Source: Diploscapter coronatus (taxonomy: Eukaryota > Nematoda > Chromadorea > Rhabditida > Rhabditidae). Taken from it: a DNA stretch of 64,000 nucleotides. This document shows positions 1-11,822 of the stretch, in pieces. Location of the stretch: assembly GCA_964036155.1 (NCBI GenBank), contig OZ038423.1, positions 63,503,249 to 63,567,248 of the forward strand. The letters run 5' to 3'. The notes beneath the pieces were generated by a model. That model worked only from the letters and a program-made list of their open reading frames with translations. It did no database searches and was not told the origin of the DNA. Each line of letters starts with the position of its first letter. Position 1 is the stretch's first letter. Position numbers and translations under genes: made by a program.

Positions 1-1
1 T

Positions 2-2436
2 TCATTGTTCACAAATGACAAAGGAGGCATAAAGGACGATTTGATAGTGACGAAAACGGACAAGGACTTCATCTACATGGTCACCAATGCGGGCTGCATC
101 GACAAGGATCTCCCATATCTGCAGGTTTTTTCCCATCTAAAATCTTGAATTTTATTTTTGGTTCCAGGAAAATGCAGCTAAATGGCGATCGAACGGCAAA
201 GACATCGAAATCAAAACACTCGATGGACGCGGTCTAGTCGCTGTGCAAGGTATGTTGCAATTTGACATTGAAGAAATTGAGTACTATGTTTTTGCTTGAA
301 ACGCTCGTGGAGGGGGCGTGTCGGCAAGAGTAGTTCTAGCCTTGGTGGAAGAAACAGCATTGAAAGAAGAGTGAGACGAGACAAGGCTAGAGAAGCCAGA
401 GACGCACAGACAAAGCGCTCTTCTCTTTCACGCTGAAGCGAGATAGTAAAGGAAATGTAGAGAAAAAAAATGCCAAAGTCCCTCGTACTTATTATCAACT
501 CCGCCCCCTTTACGAGCATTTCATTTGGCAAACTTTGTAGTTAAAATATCAAGCCTTGATTTCTTGATAAATCAGGAAAGCATAGAAAATCTTCTCCACA
601 TATTTGGCATACTTCGAAGTTTAAAGAGGTCTTTTACAACGTTCTCCAAATTTGTACATGAATTTTTAACGCTTCAACAGCTTTATTCCCTCCTTGTTCA
701 CGATAGAAATTTTGTTTCCTTCTCTCAAGATTTGATATTTTATTTCAGGACCAGAAGCAGCGAAAGTTCTGCAGCCAGAAACGGACATCGACATGTCGAA
801 GTTGACATTCATGACGACTGCAATTGGGAAGGTGTTCGGGATCGAGAACTGCAGAGTCACCAGATGCGGGTACACCGGAGAAGATGGAGTTGAGGTACTC
901 AGTTTATCTCCTCTTCCCTGTCAAAATATTCGATTTCAAGATTTCTGTCGATCCTAACCACGCAGCGACTCTCGTTCAAAGGCTATTGGAATCTAAGGCT
1001 AGTTTTCCAATGGTTTTGCAATAATTTTGCGAGATTCAGAATGGGAACGTGAAATTGGCTGGACTGGGAGCTCGAGACGCGTTGCGAATGGAGGCAGGCT
1101 TGTGTTTGTATGGAAACGATATCGATGAAACCACTACTCCCATTGAGGCCGGACTCACTTTTGTTGTTGGTAAGCTTTCTTTGTTGTTGTTTTCAGTCTT
1201 TTTCATACCTAGGGGCACTTTCGTCGGGTGAAGAAAATATAAGGGGGTAGGTCACACGAACGAAATTTACGCTATGACGTCAGCTCATGCAGCGAACATT
1301 TTTGAAAATTTTAGATTAGAGATAGAAAATGATATTTTAAAAAATATATTATAGGGAGTAGATCGCAAGGGGTATCTGAAGATCGCCCTCCCTAGATCTG
1401 GCCTTTTCAAGACAAACTAAATCATGTTTCCTCCTAAATTTATCCATCTCTGCTCTATTTTACTTGGTTTCCAACAACTACAGGGTGCGCAAAAAGTCTG
1501 CCACTTTTCGCATTTAAAATTGACCCTGTAAAAATCTTCAATTCATAGCCAAGCGAAATAGAATTATGCAAATAGGTGAATTGGTATTAGAGAAGATAAT
1601 ATTTAGGTTTCGAAAAAATCTTAGTCAATATTATCTTGGTGATAAATTTTTAAAAGGTAGTCAAAAGCGGCTCAGGCTTTTTGCGCACCTGTACATTATC
1701 TCAGAATGCCAGAACATTTCCTTTTCAAATTTCAGCGAAACGCCGTCGAGAAGCGATGAATTTCCCAGGAGCAGAGAAAATTGTGGGTCAATTGAAGAAC
1801 AAAAGCTGGCCGAAGAAGAGGGTCGGACTTATTGCTGAACCTGGACGGGCGCCTAGAGGTTGGAAAGTAGTCGTTTTGAAAAGAAAACAAATCCTATATT
1901 TTCAGCACATCTTCCTTTGATTGATCCACTAGACAAATGTGCAATTGGTTTCGTCACTTCCGGAGGACCTTCTCCTTGTCTCGGTATGATTTTTCTCAAT
2001 AATTAATATTTTTAATAACATGAATCTTTGTTGATATCATAGATAGGGTTCCCAAGCTCTGTCCCTTTGCAAAAATGGGATTTGGCATATCCATTTGGGG
2101 CCCTAATCATAGATGTATGAGAAAACTCTGCGTGATAAGAAGGCTATTCATTGTCAATCGAAGTAATACAGCTACTTTTCGCGAATTCAGGATTTAAAAG
2201 AATAGATTCTCATCATGCACATATTCTTAGAGATTGCACCATAATAATCAGAAAAAGTGATTTCGAAATTTTCCGTCATATCTCATTGTTTAGGCAAAAA
2301 CATAGCAATTGCGTATGTGGACAAATCTCATTCGAAGGACGGCACGGAAATGGTGGTGGATTTCGGCAACAAACAGTCCAAGGTGGCTGTCACCAAGATG
2401 CCCTTCATCGAGACACATTACTACACCGGAAAATGA
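2..2436 (+). CDS. gcst-1: Aminomethyltransferase (glycine cleavage T-protein), 3' part
   Basis: This is the T-protein of the mitochondrial glycine cleavage system, which transfers the aminomethyl carbon from H-protein-bound glycine to tetrahydrofolate and releases ammonia. The 5' end lies outside the window. Eight exons are seen: 2-124, 168-249, 749-894, 941-997, 1040-1169, 1736-1858, 1906-1983 and 2294-2436. Family landmarks appear in order: [74 protein letters not shown] and the terminal [13 protein letters not shown] before TGA. Intron 4 appears to be a GC-AG intron (AAG|GCTAGT at 997/998), because no GT keeps the frame. Two introns hold inverted-repeat elements (302-521 and 1481-1691). 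The family assignment is very secure. The gene symbol follows the C. elegans orthologue and is inferred. Confidence 0.95.
302..521. mobile_element. MITE-like inverted-repeat element in T-protein intron 2
   Basis: The left end GCTCGTGGAGGGGGCG and the reverse complement of the right end, GCTCGTAAAGGGGGCG, match at 14 of 16 positions. They bound about 220 bases inside the intron 250-748. A shorter inner inverted repeat is also visible (TAGCCTTG near 339 and CAAGGCTA near 382). No protein is encoded and I could not fix a target-site duplication, so it may also be a simple fold-back sequence. Confidence 0.4.
1481..1691. mobile_element. MITE with CAGG(G)TGCGCAAAAAG termini, TA target site
   Basis: The ends CAGGGTGCGCAAAAAG and (reverse complement) CAGGTGCGCAAAAAG are terminal inverted repeats, with imperfect pairing continuing about 30 bases inward. 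TA flanks both sides (1479-1480 and 1692-1693), as expected of Tc1/mariner-type target duplications. It is 211 bases long, non-coding, and lies in intron 5 of the T-protein gene. The CAGGGTG-type end is shared with the elements at 9336-9885 and, less exactly, 45269-46156. Confidence 0.75.
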
Positions 2437-3066
2437 TCTGACTCGATTGCTCTTGCTCTTGAAACTTCTGAAATGTACCCCAAATACGATTGAAATTCTC
2501 ATATGTGAAATCCCATTCCCCTTTCTCTCTCGAAATTCATATCTGGGGGAAGGGGATATTTGAGAATTTTTGATGCATATAATCCAGAGCAGCACAACCA
2601 CTATATAGAGAATAGAGGGTAGGATATGAAAATCGATCACTGCATATATGAGAGTGCTATATATATATCTCCCATATATAAAGTAGTTGATTCTATTTCA
2701 TGACTTGTTTGCTGTGTTTGTAAATTTTAGAGATTCGTTTTTTGCCATTTATCATTGCCTTTCTGTGATATCTAAACATTTCTTAGAGTTCTAGTTTTTG
2801 TTAGTTCATAGAGATATTTTTTTTATGAAAAACTCATGAAGACGTTCCAGTGCCTAAATTAATTTGCTCAAAAATCTTTATTGACTTATTTGTTACAAAA
2901 ACGATAAAGTTTTGAAAATTCAATTTTATAGGATTTAATCTTCCCGCGAAAACGTAGAAATGCGCAATGCATACTTTTAGTTTTTATATTCGCAAGTGTG
3001 CGTATTCATTCGAAAATTTTCTAAAAATCGTATTCATTTCTTTCACCTAGGTCATCTGGGGGCTGA
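2437..3066 (+). promoter_or_regulatory. Intergenic region with a likely trans-splice acceptor at 3041-3050
   Basis: This holds the 3' flank of the T-protein gene and the 5' flank of the next gene on the same strand. TTTCACCTAG ends at 3050, 16 bases before the first ATG, which suits a spliced-leader acceptor or the end of a 5'-UTR intron. I see no other feature. Confidence 0.35.
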
Positions 3067-6000
3067 ATGACAAAAATGACGGGCATTTCGGATCGAGATG
3101 ATATCTACATAAACCTCAACAAGGCAGATGTCATGAATGAGGTGGGAATGATTTTCACTTTTGATGGGTGTTGGAAACCTCTAGACATTGATAAACATTA
3201 CATAGATAAAATTGGATAGGTGACGATGGGGTAAAACATCTTTTTCCACACTAATTCTGTCTTGCGGCTTTTCTTTGAAGAATTTGGTTATTTTAAGATG
3301 GCAGTTTTCAATGCCACTCCACTCGATGCCCGCAGATGTTCGACGGCACTCAGCAAGTTGCTTGTTCTCGTAAATCAAGGCAAGAATTCGTATGATTTAG
3401 AAAATTCATATCATTTTCAATAACGTCAAGCAAAATTTATGGAGTTTAGTTTTTAAGATAGGATAATTCGTGTTTATGAAAGAGTTTTAAGAAGTATATT
3501 TTCAGGCGAAACAATAGGTCAGATGGAGGCGACGGGCATTTTCATGACGATGTCGAATTTGTGGCAGAGCGACGATCCTGTGCTGAGGAGACTTGTCTAT
3601 TTGGTCATCAAGGAAATGTCCTCTTTCATCTCCAACATTTCCATCGTCACAAACAGTCTCATCAAGGTTACCTTTTATGATGATATTTTTAGACAATCGA
3701 GAAGAAAAGCAACTCGCTGAAATGGAAAGTTATTGATCTTCATGATTATACATTGGGCAAAAAGAGTTCTCGTAAATAGATTGAAGATATTTTTAAAATC
3801 TTATCTGCCAAGTAAAGATTTTGGATATTTTTAGAGCATGATGGAGCAGTCGGATTTCTGCAGTGCGTCTGCAATTCGAGCCGTGTGTTCAATCGTCGAC
3901 GCATCGACTTTGAAGTCTATTGAACAGCACATGAAAAACGCCATCAAAGACGAGAATCCAGTGGTCGCCTCAGTTGCTCTCGTCTCTACTCTCCATCTGT
4001 TCCGCACTATTCCGGCACAAGATGTAAGCAATTCGCTGCATTTTCAGTGCCAAGCCACCATTTTCGATCAATCGTAATTATGGATGGAAGCTCTGGGTAT
4101 GCACTTTTATTGTGAATAAATTTGAATGAAATTCGAAATTTCAAAGCTTAATGACAAGATATTTCTACGATGCTTCATCCAAATTGGTTCACAACAAAGA
4201 AGTTTACCTGGCTCCATCCATAATCACAATTGTTCTAAAATTTTGGCAAGCTTCGATTGTCCTTATTTCCTCACGGGTAACTTTATTTATTTAGTTTCTT
4301 TAGAAAACATTCATATGATCTCTATGAAAAACAACATGATTGGTATGTTGGAAGAAAACATTTAGAAAGTTAGAAACGCTTCTTTAATGTGCACTTATAT
4401 TTTACTTATTGGTTATGCTCCAGGAGATTCGTGAGTGGGTCCCCGACGTCCGTCACGCCCTGTTCCACTCTACCAGTCACCTCGTGCAGTTCCATGCTCT
4501 CGCTCTGCTTGCCAAAATCGACTCCTTCGACAGCTCCACATTCAGCAAAATCAGTCAGAAGATCAAGGACAACAGGAACAAATCCCCCATCGCCATGTGC
4601 TTGCTCATCAGACTCGCTGCAGAGCTCATTAGGCAGAATCAGGGGTATGCTATGTTCTATATCTTTTTCTTAGCTTATATCTGCTACAATTTCTAAGTCA
4701 GTTCTGCATGGATCTATTTACCATAAATTGAGTTAGTTTCATGCCCAAACAAATGTATCAAATTTCATTTGAATTTATGAATTGAGTCAACAAGCGAAAC
4801 ATAATGATGATTTCTCTATTTAACTGAGTCTGATAGTAATTTCAGATGCGATAATACTGCCCTCTACGAATTTCTGAAGTCCTGCCTGTCCTCGATGAGT
4901 TCCGAACAGGTCGTGCTGGAGACGGCCTCGGCTCTCTTCGACCTGGCCGACCTCACCTCCACCTCTCGTTACGACCTCTCTGCTGCAATTTCCTACCTCC
5001 AGATTTTCCTCTCCTCTCCAAATTCCATCCACAGATTTGCTGCACTCAAAATTCTTCTCAAGGCACTCACATGTTCCTTGCAAATATTGTTAAGTTTCCT
5101 TTTTCAGGCTGCTGAGAAAGATCCTACTTTGGTTGCAGAGTGCAATGCTGATTTGGATATCCTGGTTTCTGATAGCAACAGGTTGGAATTACCTTAAAAT
5201 ATATCATATAGATACAATCTAGATAAGTGAAAATTTTTGAATTTTTTTCAGTTTTCGATTTTTTTACTTTAGAACCATCGTTGCAATGGCGCTAAAAATT
5301 CTGCTGGAAACTAACAGCGAGAGGATGGTGAACAGATTAATCGATTTGGTATATTTTATCTCAAAGTTGAAACAATTTCCAAATTATATCTTGTTCAGAT
5401 CCAAGGCAGCCAGCACAGATCTGCTTGCCTATTTGGGCAAGATATTGGATCGAATGAAGATGGCAAGGGCGAAGTCCCGAATAGGACTATTGAGATTGTG
5501 AGTGAAAATAGAAGCGCAATTTTTAAAACTATAACTTTTAAAATATTTCATATCTAATTTTTTGCGAGACAATTTTCCTAAAGCATCGGTTTGAGGAGAC
5601 ATCGAGTATCAAAATTTGACCCAGATTTATTTAGTAATAAAATTCGAGAAATTCGTTATTTCAAATATCATGAACTATTCCGAATTTTTGCTCGCCACTG
5701 AAAAGTAATAATTGGTTGCGAGCATCTTGCTATCAAACAATTGAAATGATCACTGTGCTATCAAAGAAAATGAGGAAACGGAGAAGAGAGGAGTAGCTTT
5801 CTGCAATCAAGTGTTCCTTATTGATAATAACGTTCCGAAACCAAATAATGTATGAAGTCATAATTGAATTTATTACCTTCAGGTGGGCCCCACGAAGCTG
5901 AACAACGATAAGATCGAGATGGTCAGCGTGAAGACAGAAATCAGGGAAACGGGGGAACTCGATCTGAATGACATAGGCAATGAAATGGCTGATGAAAATC

Positions 6001-7043
6001 TGGACGGGGAAATGGAGGACAAAATAAGACAGATTGTTAGTAAATTTACGTTTTCTTTTAAATATAAAAGAAAATCAAATACATAATATCATTTTTAGCA
6101 ATTCGAAAATTTCGTTATCTTCTACTCTAAATTTTATTCCTGAAAACGAAATTTCAGAGCGAGTTGATAAATGGCAACTTCGGTGCAGAATCGGGAGAGA
6201 TTTGCGAATCCGAAACGAGTGGATCCGTGAAAAGTTATAGGGGCACGCGGTCTAACAATAAGAAGGGACAAAATGTGGTAATTATGATAAATTTCTGCCT
6301 ATTTTTTCTATTTCATGGCTTGATAGACTTTATCTTTTGAAAAATACTGAAAGGTTAGATAGAGACAGTGCGTTAGAAAAGGTGAATAATATATTTCTTT
6401 TTCTGCGCACAGTTGAGGATAAACGCGGAACACTTGAAAAAGATCAGGATTATCATTATGCTATTTAATTTTTTTCAGAAGCGCGTGCAGAAGAAAGTCA
6501 AGAAACTGGCTCGAGACCCGAATGCTCCCAAGAGACCTCTCTCTGCATTCATGTATTGGCTCATCGAGAACCGACATCTTCTCAAGGAGGTAAAAATTGC
6601 CCGAATTTCGAATTTTTCCCTTACGATTCAATTCCTTTACAAAGAAGCTTTTCTATTCATTTCAATTTCAGAAAGGCGATGAAGTCAAAGATATTTCTCG
6701 AAAGGCCAGTGAAGCATGGAAAGTTCTACCTAACCATATCAAGGAGGTTGGAATATATATATTTTTAAAAACTATCCTGTTTTTGTAAAATGATTGATTT
6801 ATTTATGACTTCGACCTCTACTATATTCCATGGCAGCCGAATTTGATAAAACCTAAAATTTACAAATCTCGAAAATGATTTAACAACTTTCAGCAGTATA
6901 ACCAGAAAGTGGAGCAAGAGAAAGAGCGCTACTATGCAGAGATGAAGGACTACAAGGATTCGGGCAGAAAGGCAAAGTTCGAAATGACGCAGATGGCAAC
7001 GCCTCGAATCAAGAAGGCAAAACCTACGAAGAAGAAAATCTGA
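3067..7043 (+). CDS. Chimeric gene model: diverged gamma-COP N-terminal HEAT region joined to a C-terminal HMG box
   Basis: Fourteen exons join in frame to about 599 residues: 3067-3141, 3298-3379, 3506-3666, 3835-4023, 4424-4644, 4846-5062, 5108-5181, 5273-5348, 5399-5497, 5883-6035, 6158-6274, 6479-6589, 6672-6746 and 6894-7043. Exons 1-8 match the first 300 or so residues of coatomer gamma (AVFNATPLDARRC, NQGETIGQMEATGIF, LVYLVIKEMSS, ILVSDSNRTIVAMALKILL) but clearly diverge from it. The other roughly 570 residues of gamma-COP, including the appendage, are absent. Exons 9-11 are acidic and unrecognised. Exons 12-14 encode an HMG box (PNAPKRPLSAFMYW to YAEMKDYKDSG) and a lysine-rich tail. 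Introns 2 (AAG|GCAAGA) and 6 (AAG|GCACTC, 45 bases) look like GC-AG introns. The alternative is two genes, with the HMG gene starting near 5399 or at an internal Met in exon 10. Each half is secure; the fusion is inferred from frame. Confidence 0.7.
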
Positions 7044-7696
7044 ACCCGAATTCGGGTATATCAAGTGACTTTTCATCAGTAATATCATTAGTTAAAATAG
7101 GCTAACCAATTTACGATCATGAAATTTATTTTAAAAAATCTTTAAATTTATATCTTCATGATTATTCATAACATCATAATTCCATGCATAGTTCAATTTA
7201 TCAGGCGAGCTGTAATTTATCTTTGATCTCAATCAATCTGGTGCTGTTACATTCCATAATCGTCAGAGCTTTATTATTTTATTCAAGTCATTTGTTTATC
7301 AAAGTCATCAACCTGCCTTTTCTATTTTGAAACGGTGTACTCGTTTTCAATAAACTATGTGAACTATGAAAATTTTATTTCACTTATGCCTTTGTTAAAC
7401 TTAAAATGAGTGAAAACTTAAAGTTGTATGAAAAAATGTTGTAATATTTAGAAAAAGCACTATTTTCTAAGTATTGGATTGCATCATAATAGCATAATGT
7501 AGAAGATAATGTGGCATACCGTATTTGTTCTAATATAATTACTCTAATAAGATAAAGTGAAATAACTAATTTACCGTCGAAGTTTGCTAAATTTAGATTG
7601 AGATGAAAATATGCAGCCGATCTAATAACTGAGCAAAGTTTATTCAAAAATCATTTGATAGAAACATTCTATCAAAACTATCATAAAAAATCCAAA
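7044..7696. other. Intergenic region between convergent genes
   Basis: Two genes converge here, the HMG-box gene on + and the lectin/CUB gene on -. The sequence is AT-rich. It should hold both 3' UTRs. AATAAACTATG near 7349 is a possible poly(A) signal for the + gene. I see no coding exon or repeat. Confidence 0.5.
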
Positions 7697-10600
7697 CTAC
7701 CAGCGAAAATAACTATGCCTAGAAATAGACCGGAATTTGGGCTTCCGATCGAATTCGGGACGTCGATTATTCTCGATATCCTGATGCAAAATGTAGGGGA
7801 ATTTATCCTTTTCGAAAGGAATTGATCTGACAAAATCGCGGAAATCGGGAAAATGGGAAGAGAGGAGAGATTCTGCTTCTCTTCGCATGAAGGATGCCAT
7901 TCTGTCGGCTAGTCTCTGAAAAATATGGGCTACGTTAGAAAATTTAAAAATGGCTCAGATCGATTATTACGTGAAAATCAGAAATAATGAAACTTTTAAT
8001 TGCGTGTCGTTCATAAAAATGAAGAACACTGCTTAATGCAATAGCTGCTTTATTTTCTTGAATAATGATTCTTACCAAAAGTGACATACCGAAGAATTGA
8101 ATCCCTTCCATTCCGGAATTTCCATATCATGCTCAGTATGTCTGTTGAAAGGTTCAATTTCTTGATTTTCCACTGGGACTCTTGGTTCTTCTTCTTTCTC
8201 ACTGCTTCCTTTCTCATCTTCTTCATAGACTTTCTTCCATCCGCTCGGATCAGAATTCATTCTGTCGAGCAATTCGAACTGTGGATGTCCATAAATGTCG
8301 TCTCCCCTCTCCTCTTTCCTCGTGGGGGCTTTTCTGATGTCAGTCCCCATTGCTGCAGCACGAGGTCGCAACTTTTCTCTCATCGTTTTCAACAAATCTC
8401 TTTGTTGGACTACATCGTCTAAAAATTCATGAGTAGGTTTTTCAAAAAAAATCTACCGTATTTTATTTGCATGGTCGGCTTTTCCTCCACGTTTGGATCC
8501 CATTTGTACAAATACTCTATACTGTGGGCTGCAGGTCGAGGGGAATCAAAAAAGTATAATCTTGTAAAACTATGAAGGTAAAATTACCTTGTGAAATAGC
8601 AAAATGAACGAAATTTAGAAATACGGTAAATTTACGTATGGAATGGACAAGTTGATACATGCGGCTGAATATGAAAATAGCAAATCCTCTTCAGGTTGGA
8701 GATGGTTAGGAATCAAGAATATGCATAGTCGTAGGAACAGTCAATTCATTCGATGAGAATATGCGACTTCTTACAGAAAACTGCAAGTAACTTTCCAACC
8801 ACATTCTATGCAAAACCCATCCCCTTTCTCCTTCCCTTCCACTTTTTCATATTCCTGTATCTCTTTCGATCTTCCAAATAACTGGATATTCGTTAGCTAT
8901 CGAATAGCAAATCGTAGAAATTCCCAGAGCTTTTCATTTCAGTGATTCACACGTTATCATATTTTGCTTGCAAACGTATCAGCAAAATTTGACGGTTCAA
9001 TCATAAAATTACGTTGATTCTAAGCGTAAACATTTATTTGCTCAGATAACATTGAAATTGAAAATTATATTTAAAAATATGAATAACCATATTTACAGGA
9101 CAATTAATTCAGAAATTTGCTTTGTTAGAAGAAGCTGGACATTTATTTTATAGCGGAATACAGTACCTAAAATTTGGTCATGTTTGAAAAGATTGGATTT
9201 TGCCTTACCAGAACATGTAGAATCCCATTTGGAAATCGTACTGTCTCGTGTAAGTCGTGAACCGCATCGACACTTTGTTGGTGTTGCTTGCCAACCAAAA
9301 TGGAACTCCCGGAGTTCCCGATATGCTAAATTATACAGGGTGCGCCATAAATATCAATGACAACTCCAAAATTACTATGAAATTAAATTTGAGTGTAGAG
9401 TTCATATTTTTTTTTCATAGAACACGTTTCTCTATAGCTTATTCATCAAAAAACGCTTTATAGATTTTTTAAGCTTTTATCAAAATTTTCACATTCATTT
9501 TGAACCTTAATTTTCCCATGTTTGAGTTGGGCACTTTTGAAATTGCGTTACTTTATCACGAATTAAAGTGAACAGCCCAAATTTGGTTTTGATTTATCAG
9601 AAAATATCTCAAGAATTATGATCAAGAGTAGCCTTTTCAAGAATTCATAAATTTTTCTATTCATGGACTCAGAACTGCGGTCATCTCAAAATTTGAAATT
9701 ATTGAAAGTCTTGGGAAATGAAATGAAAACCGGACAAAATAATGTCATATCAGAAAACTTCGAACTGGATCATCTAGTTTAAGTCCAATTCTATAAGTAA
9801 ATACAAAAATGTCGATAATTTTGGGTAAAGATACCGAATTTTACAACTTTAAAAGTTTTGCCATTGATATTTATGGCACACCCTGTGTTATGGTTCGACT
9901 TGATAAAGTGCATAAACTTGGCCTCACTTTCTCAATAATGGTGGTCCGAGTGAAGGACTATCGAAGATTTCCAAATAGTCAAACATGTAATCAACCGCAA
10001 AATAGTTGAAAGTTATGTTTATCTGAAAAAAAATTAACGAAGATCAGCTTGATTTTGTTTATCTCACTCGATATCCAGCATCTGCATTAATATTGTATTC
10101 CTGCAGAGTCATTGGCAGGTAGGTTTGTGGCCATCGGGGAGAGGTCATAACTCCGCTGCAACCATCTTGAGCGATTGGGCCAGGAATCGGTCTATAAGCA
10201 ATAAAATATAGGTATTAGCTGAAAAATGTATGAGATAAACTAACGAAAAAGTATTCTGCCTTACAGATTATATTCAATTTTCTCTCCCCGCGATAAAAAC
10301 GATAGTAGCTTGAACGGTGATTTGTTAATTTTGGATATAGACTAGAGAAAATGTCCTACTAGAAATAATCACCACTCTAGCAACTTCAAAGCATTACACC
10401 GTGTTCCATTTAGCAGCAAATCCTCTGTTAGTGCCTTTCGCATTCGTAAACATGGTGCAATAGAGAACACTGCTCGTCGAGTAGAAGGTCTGCGGCCAGT
10501 TCATCGTGGCTCCGATGTAATCAGCAGCCACGGAATCCCCATCGAAACAGTCGAATTCGTCCCAGATGTCCAGGTCGCCGCACATCATCATTATTGGATC

Positions 10601-11822
10601 CACTGTCAACACCACCTTCTGACCGGGAGGGGCTGAGTTTAGGTTTTCTTCGAATAAATTCGCTAAAAAATACCTAACCTATTATCTTGTATCCACAACA
10701 CATGTTGTTGTCTGAAAACGTTCATAAATTGATCGTGATATGAGTAAATCGTACAATATTGAGTCGGCCACCCAGGACTTGTGAAAGTTCCACTAGTCCC
10801 ATTGAACGTCCCAGAACCTTCACATCTAAAATTTAATTTTACAAATCTCTAGAAAAGAATGGAGTAATCTCACATTCCGGCGTGTTGCTTGCACAAAGCA
10901 GGCTGCATATTGTGGCATCCAACTGCACGCATTCCTGGTGGTTGAACAGAGCGAAGGATTGCACAGTCCCCGCTTGAAGATGGTTCTCCTGGATAACAAA
11001 AATGTTATTCTAAAAGAAAACAGTTGCGTTTTTTCTCCCGCAGTCCGACTTTTTAAGCAAAAATACTGCCACTGATTATTAGTAGGATCGAATCTAACCC
11101 TGTAGCCAAAAACTAGGGTTGAATGGCTGGATCAGATGATGGCACTGCCCGTCGAGATTATACCAGTTATCTGGATCAGATGCATTCCTTCTAGCTGCTA
11201 GCCAAGGAACCATCAGCGAATTTCCAACAAGTCCTACGAATCAGCAGCTTTTGTAAAGAAGCTTCTAAAATTTATTCACCGGCTACAAAATCGAGTTCAT
11301 CTTGTGAAGTTAGTCCTGCAAGGAGTCCGCCGTTTGCTTCACAGAATCTTGCTGCTCCATCTGCCTCGTAGACATCCTAATTGGATTAAAAATGACTATT
11401 CAACGGCAGCTTGAAAATTTTAAGTCCTCAACCCATGCAAAATAGTATGGGAAAATAGTCTTTCCCTAACATCCCTCATCCTATTTCGCACGGCTTGAGG
11501 GCTTGAGATTTCCAAATAGCCCTTTTCAGCTATTAATTGTTTGAAACCTCAGAAACCATATAACAATGGAGAGTTGCGTTAGAAAATGTCCATCCTGCAG
11601 GACAAAGCAGGGTATGCTCATCTGGATAATCTGGGTTTTCTGCATCTGCAGTGTCGATTCGAACGCATGGATAAATTCGGTTTGCTAAAAAAATAGTTCG
11701 GTATCTCCTAGATATTAGACTCTCTTTGGTTTTATAATTTAATTGGACAGACTATTTTAAAGAAAATAATTTCCTTTACCTTGAGTGTGAAAAATCAATA
11801 CCAAAAATGTGACAATAATCAT
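7697..11822 (-). CDS. Secreted C-type lectin with two CUB domains and a charged C-terminal tail
   Basis: Fourteen exons (transcript order: 11780-11822, 11557-11684, 11280-11376, 11099-11233, 10874-10988, 10755-10825, 10679-10711, 10398-10632, 10068-10191, 9928-10022, 9209-9325, 8457-8521, 8090-8418, 7697-7915) give 601 residues in one frame. Residues 1-14 are a hydrophobic signal peptide. A C-type lectin-like domain follows at about 35-172 (CPAGW, EADGAARFCEANGG, GCHNMQPALCK). CUB 1 is at 173-286 (TFTSPGWP, YKIIAPPGQKVVL, AKGTNRGFAAKW) and CUB 2 at 298-397 (GVMTSPRWPQTY, FDYLEIFDSPSLGPPLL, FQMGFYMF). The last about 205 residues are charged, have no membrane segment and match nothing I know; they may be a separate gene or an alternative 3' end. 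Two tandem acceptors (CAG/CCCACAG) precede exon 12, and only the second keeps the long frame. An intron of 43 bases separates exons 6 and 7. Secreted lectins of this type often bind glycans or act in immunity in nematodes, but the ligand here is unknown. Confidence 0.8.
9336..9885. mobile_element. MITE with CAGGGTG(C/T)GCCATAAATATC ends
   Basis: The left end CAGGGTGCGCCATAAATATC and the reverse complement of the right end, CAGGGTGTGCCATAAATATC, differ at one base in 20, and pairing continues to about 25. TA precedes the left end; the right flank reads TG, so one target copy has mutated. The 550-base interior is non-coding and AT-rich. It lies in the intron between exons 10 and 11 of the lectin/CUB gene, with its left edge 9 bases from the splice acceptor. 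Confidence 0.85.

Noticed and set aside
8457..8521. Resemblance of exon 12 of the lectin/CUB gene to the start of succinate dehydrogenase iron-sulphur subunit
   Set aside because: Only a short KWDP...KPTMQ-like run matches. The following exons lack any ferredoxin or cysteine motif of that protein.
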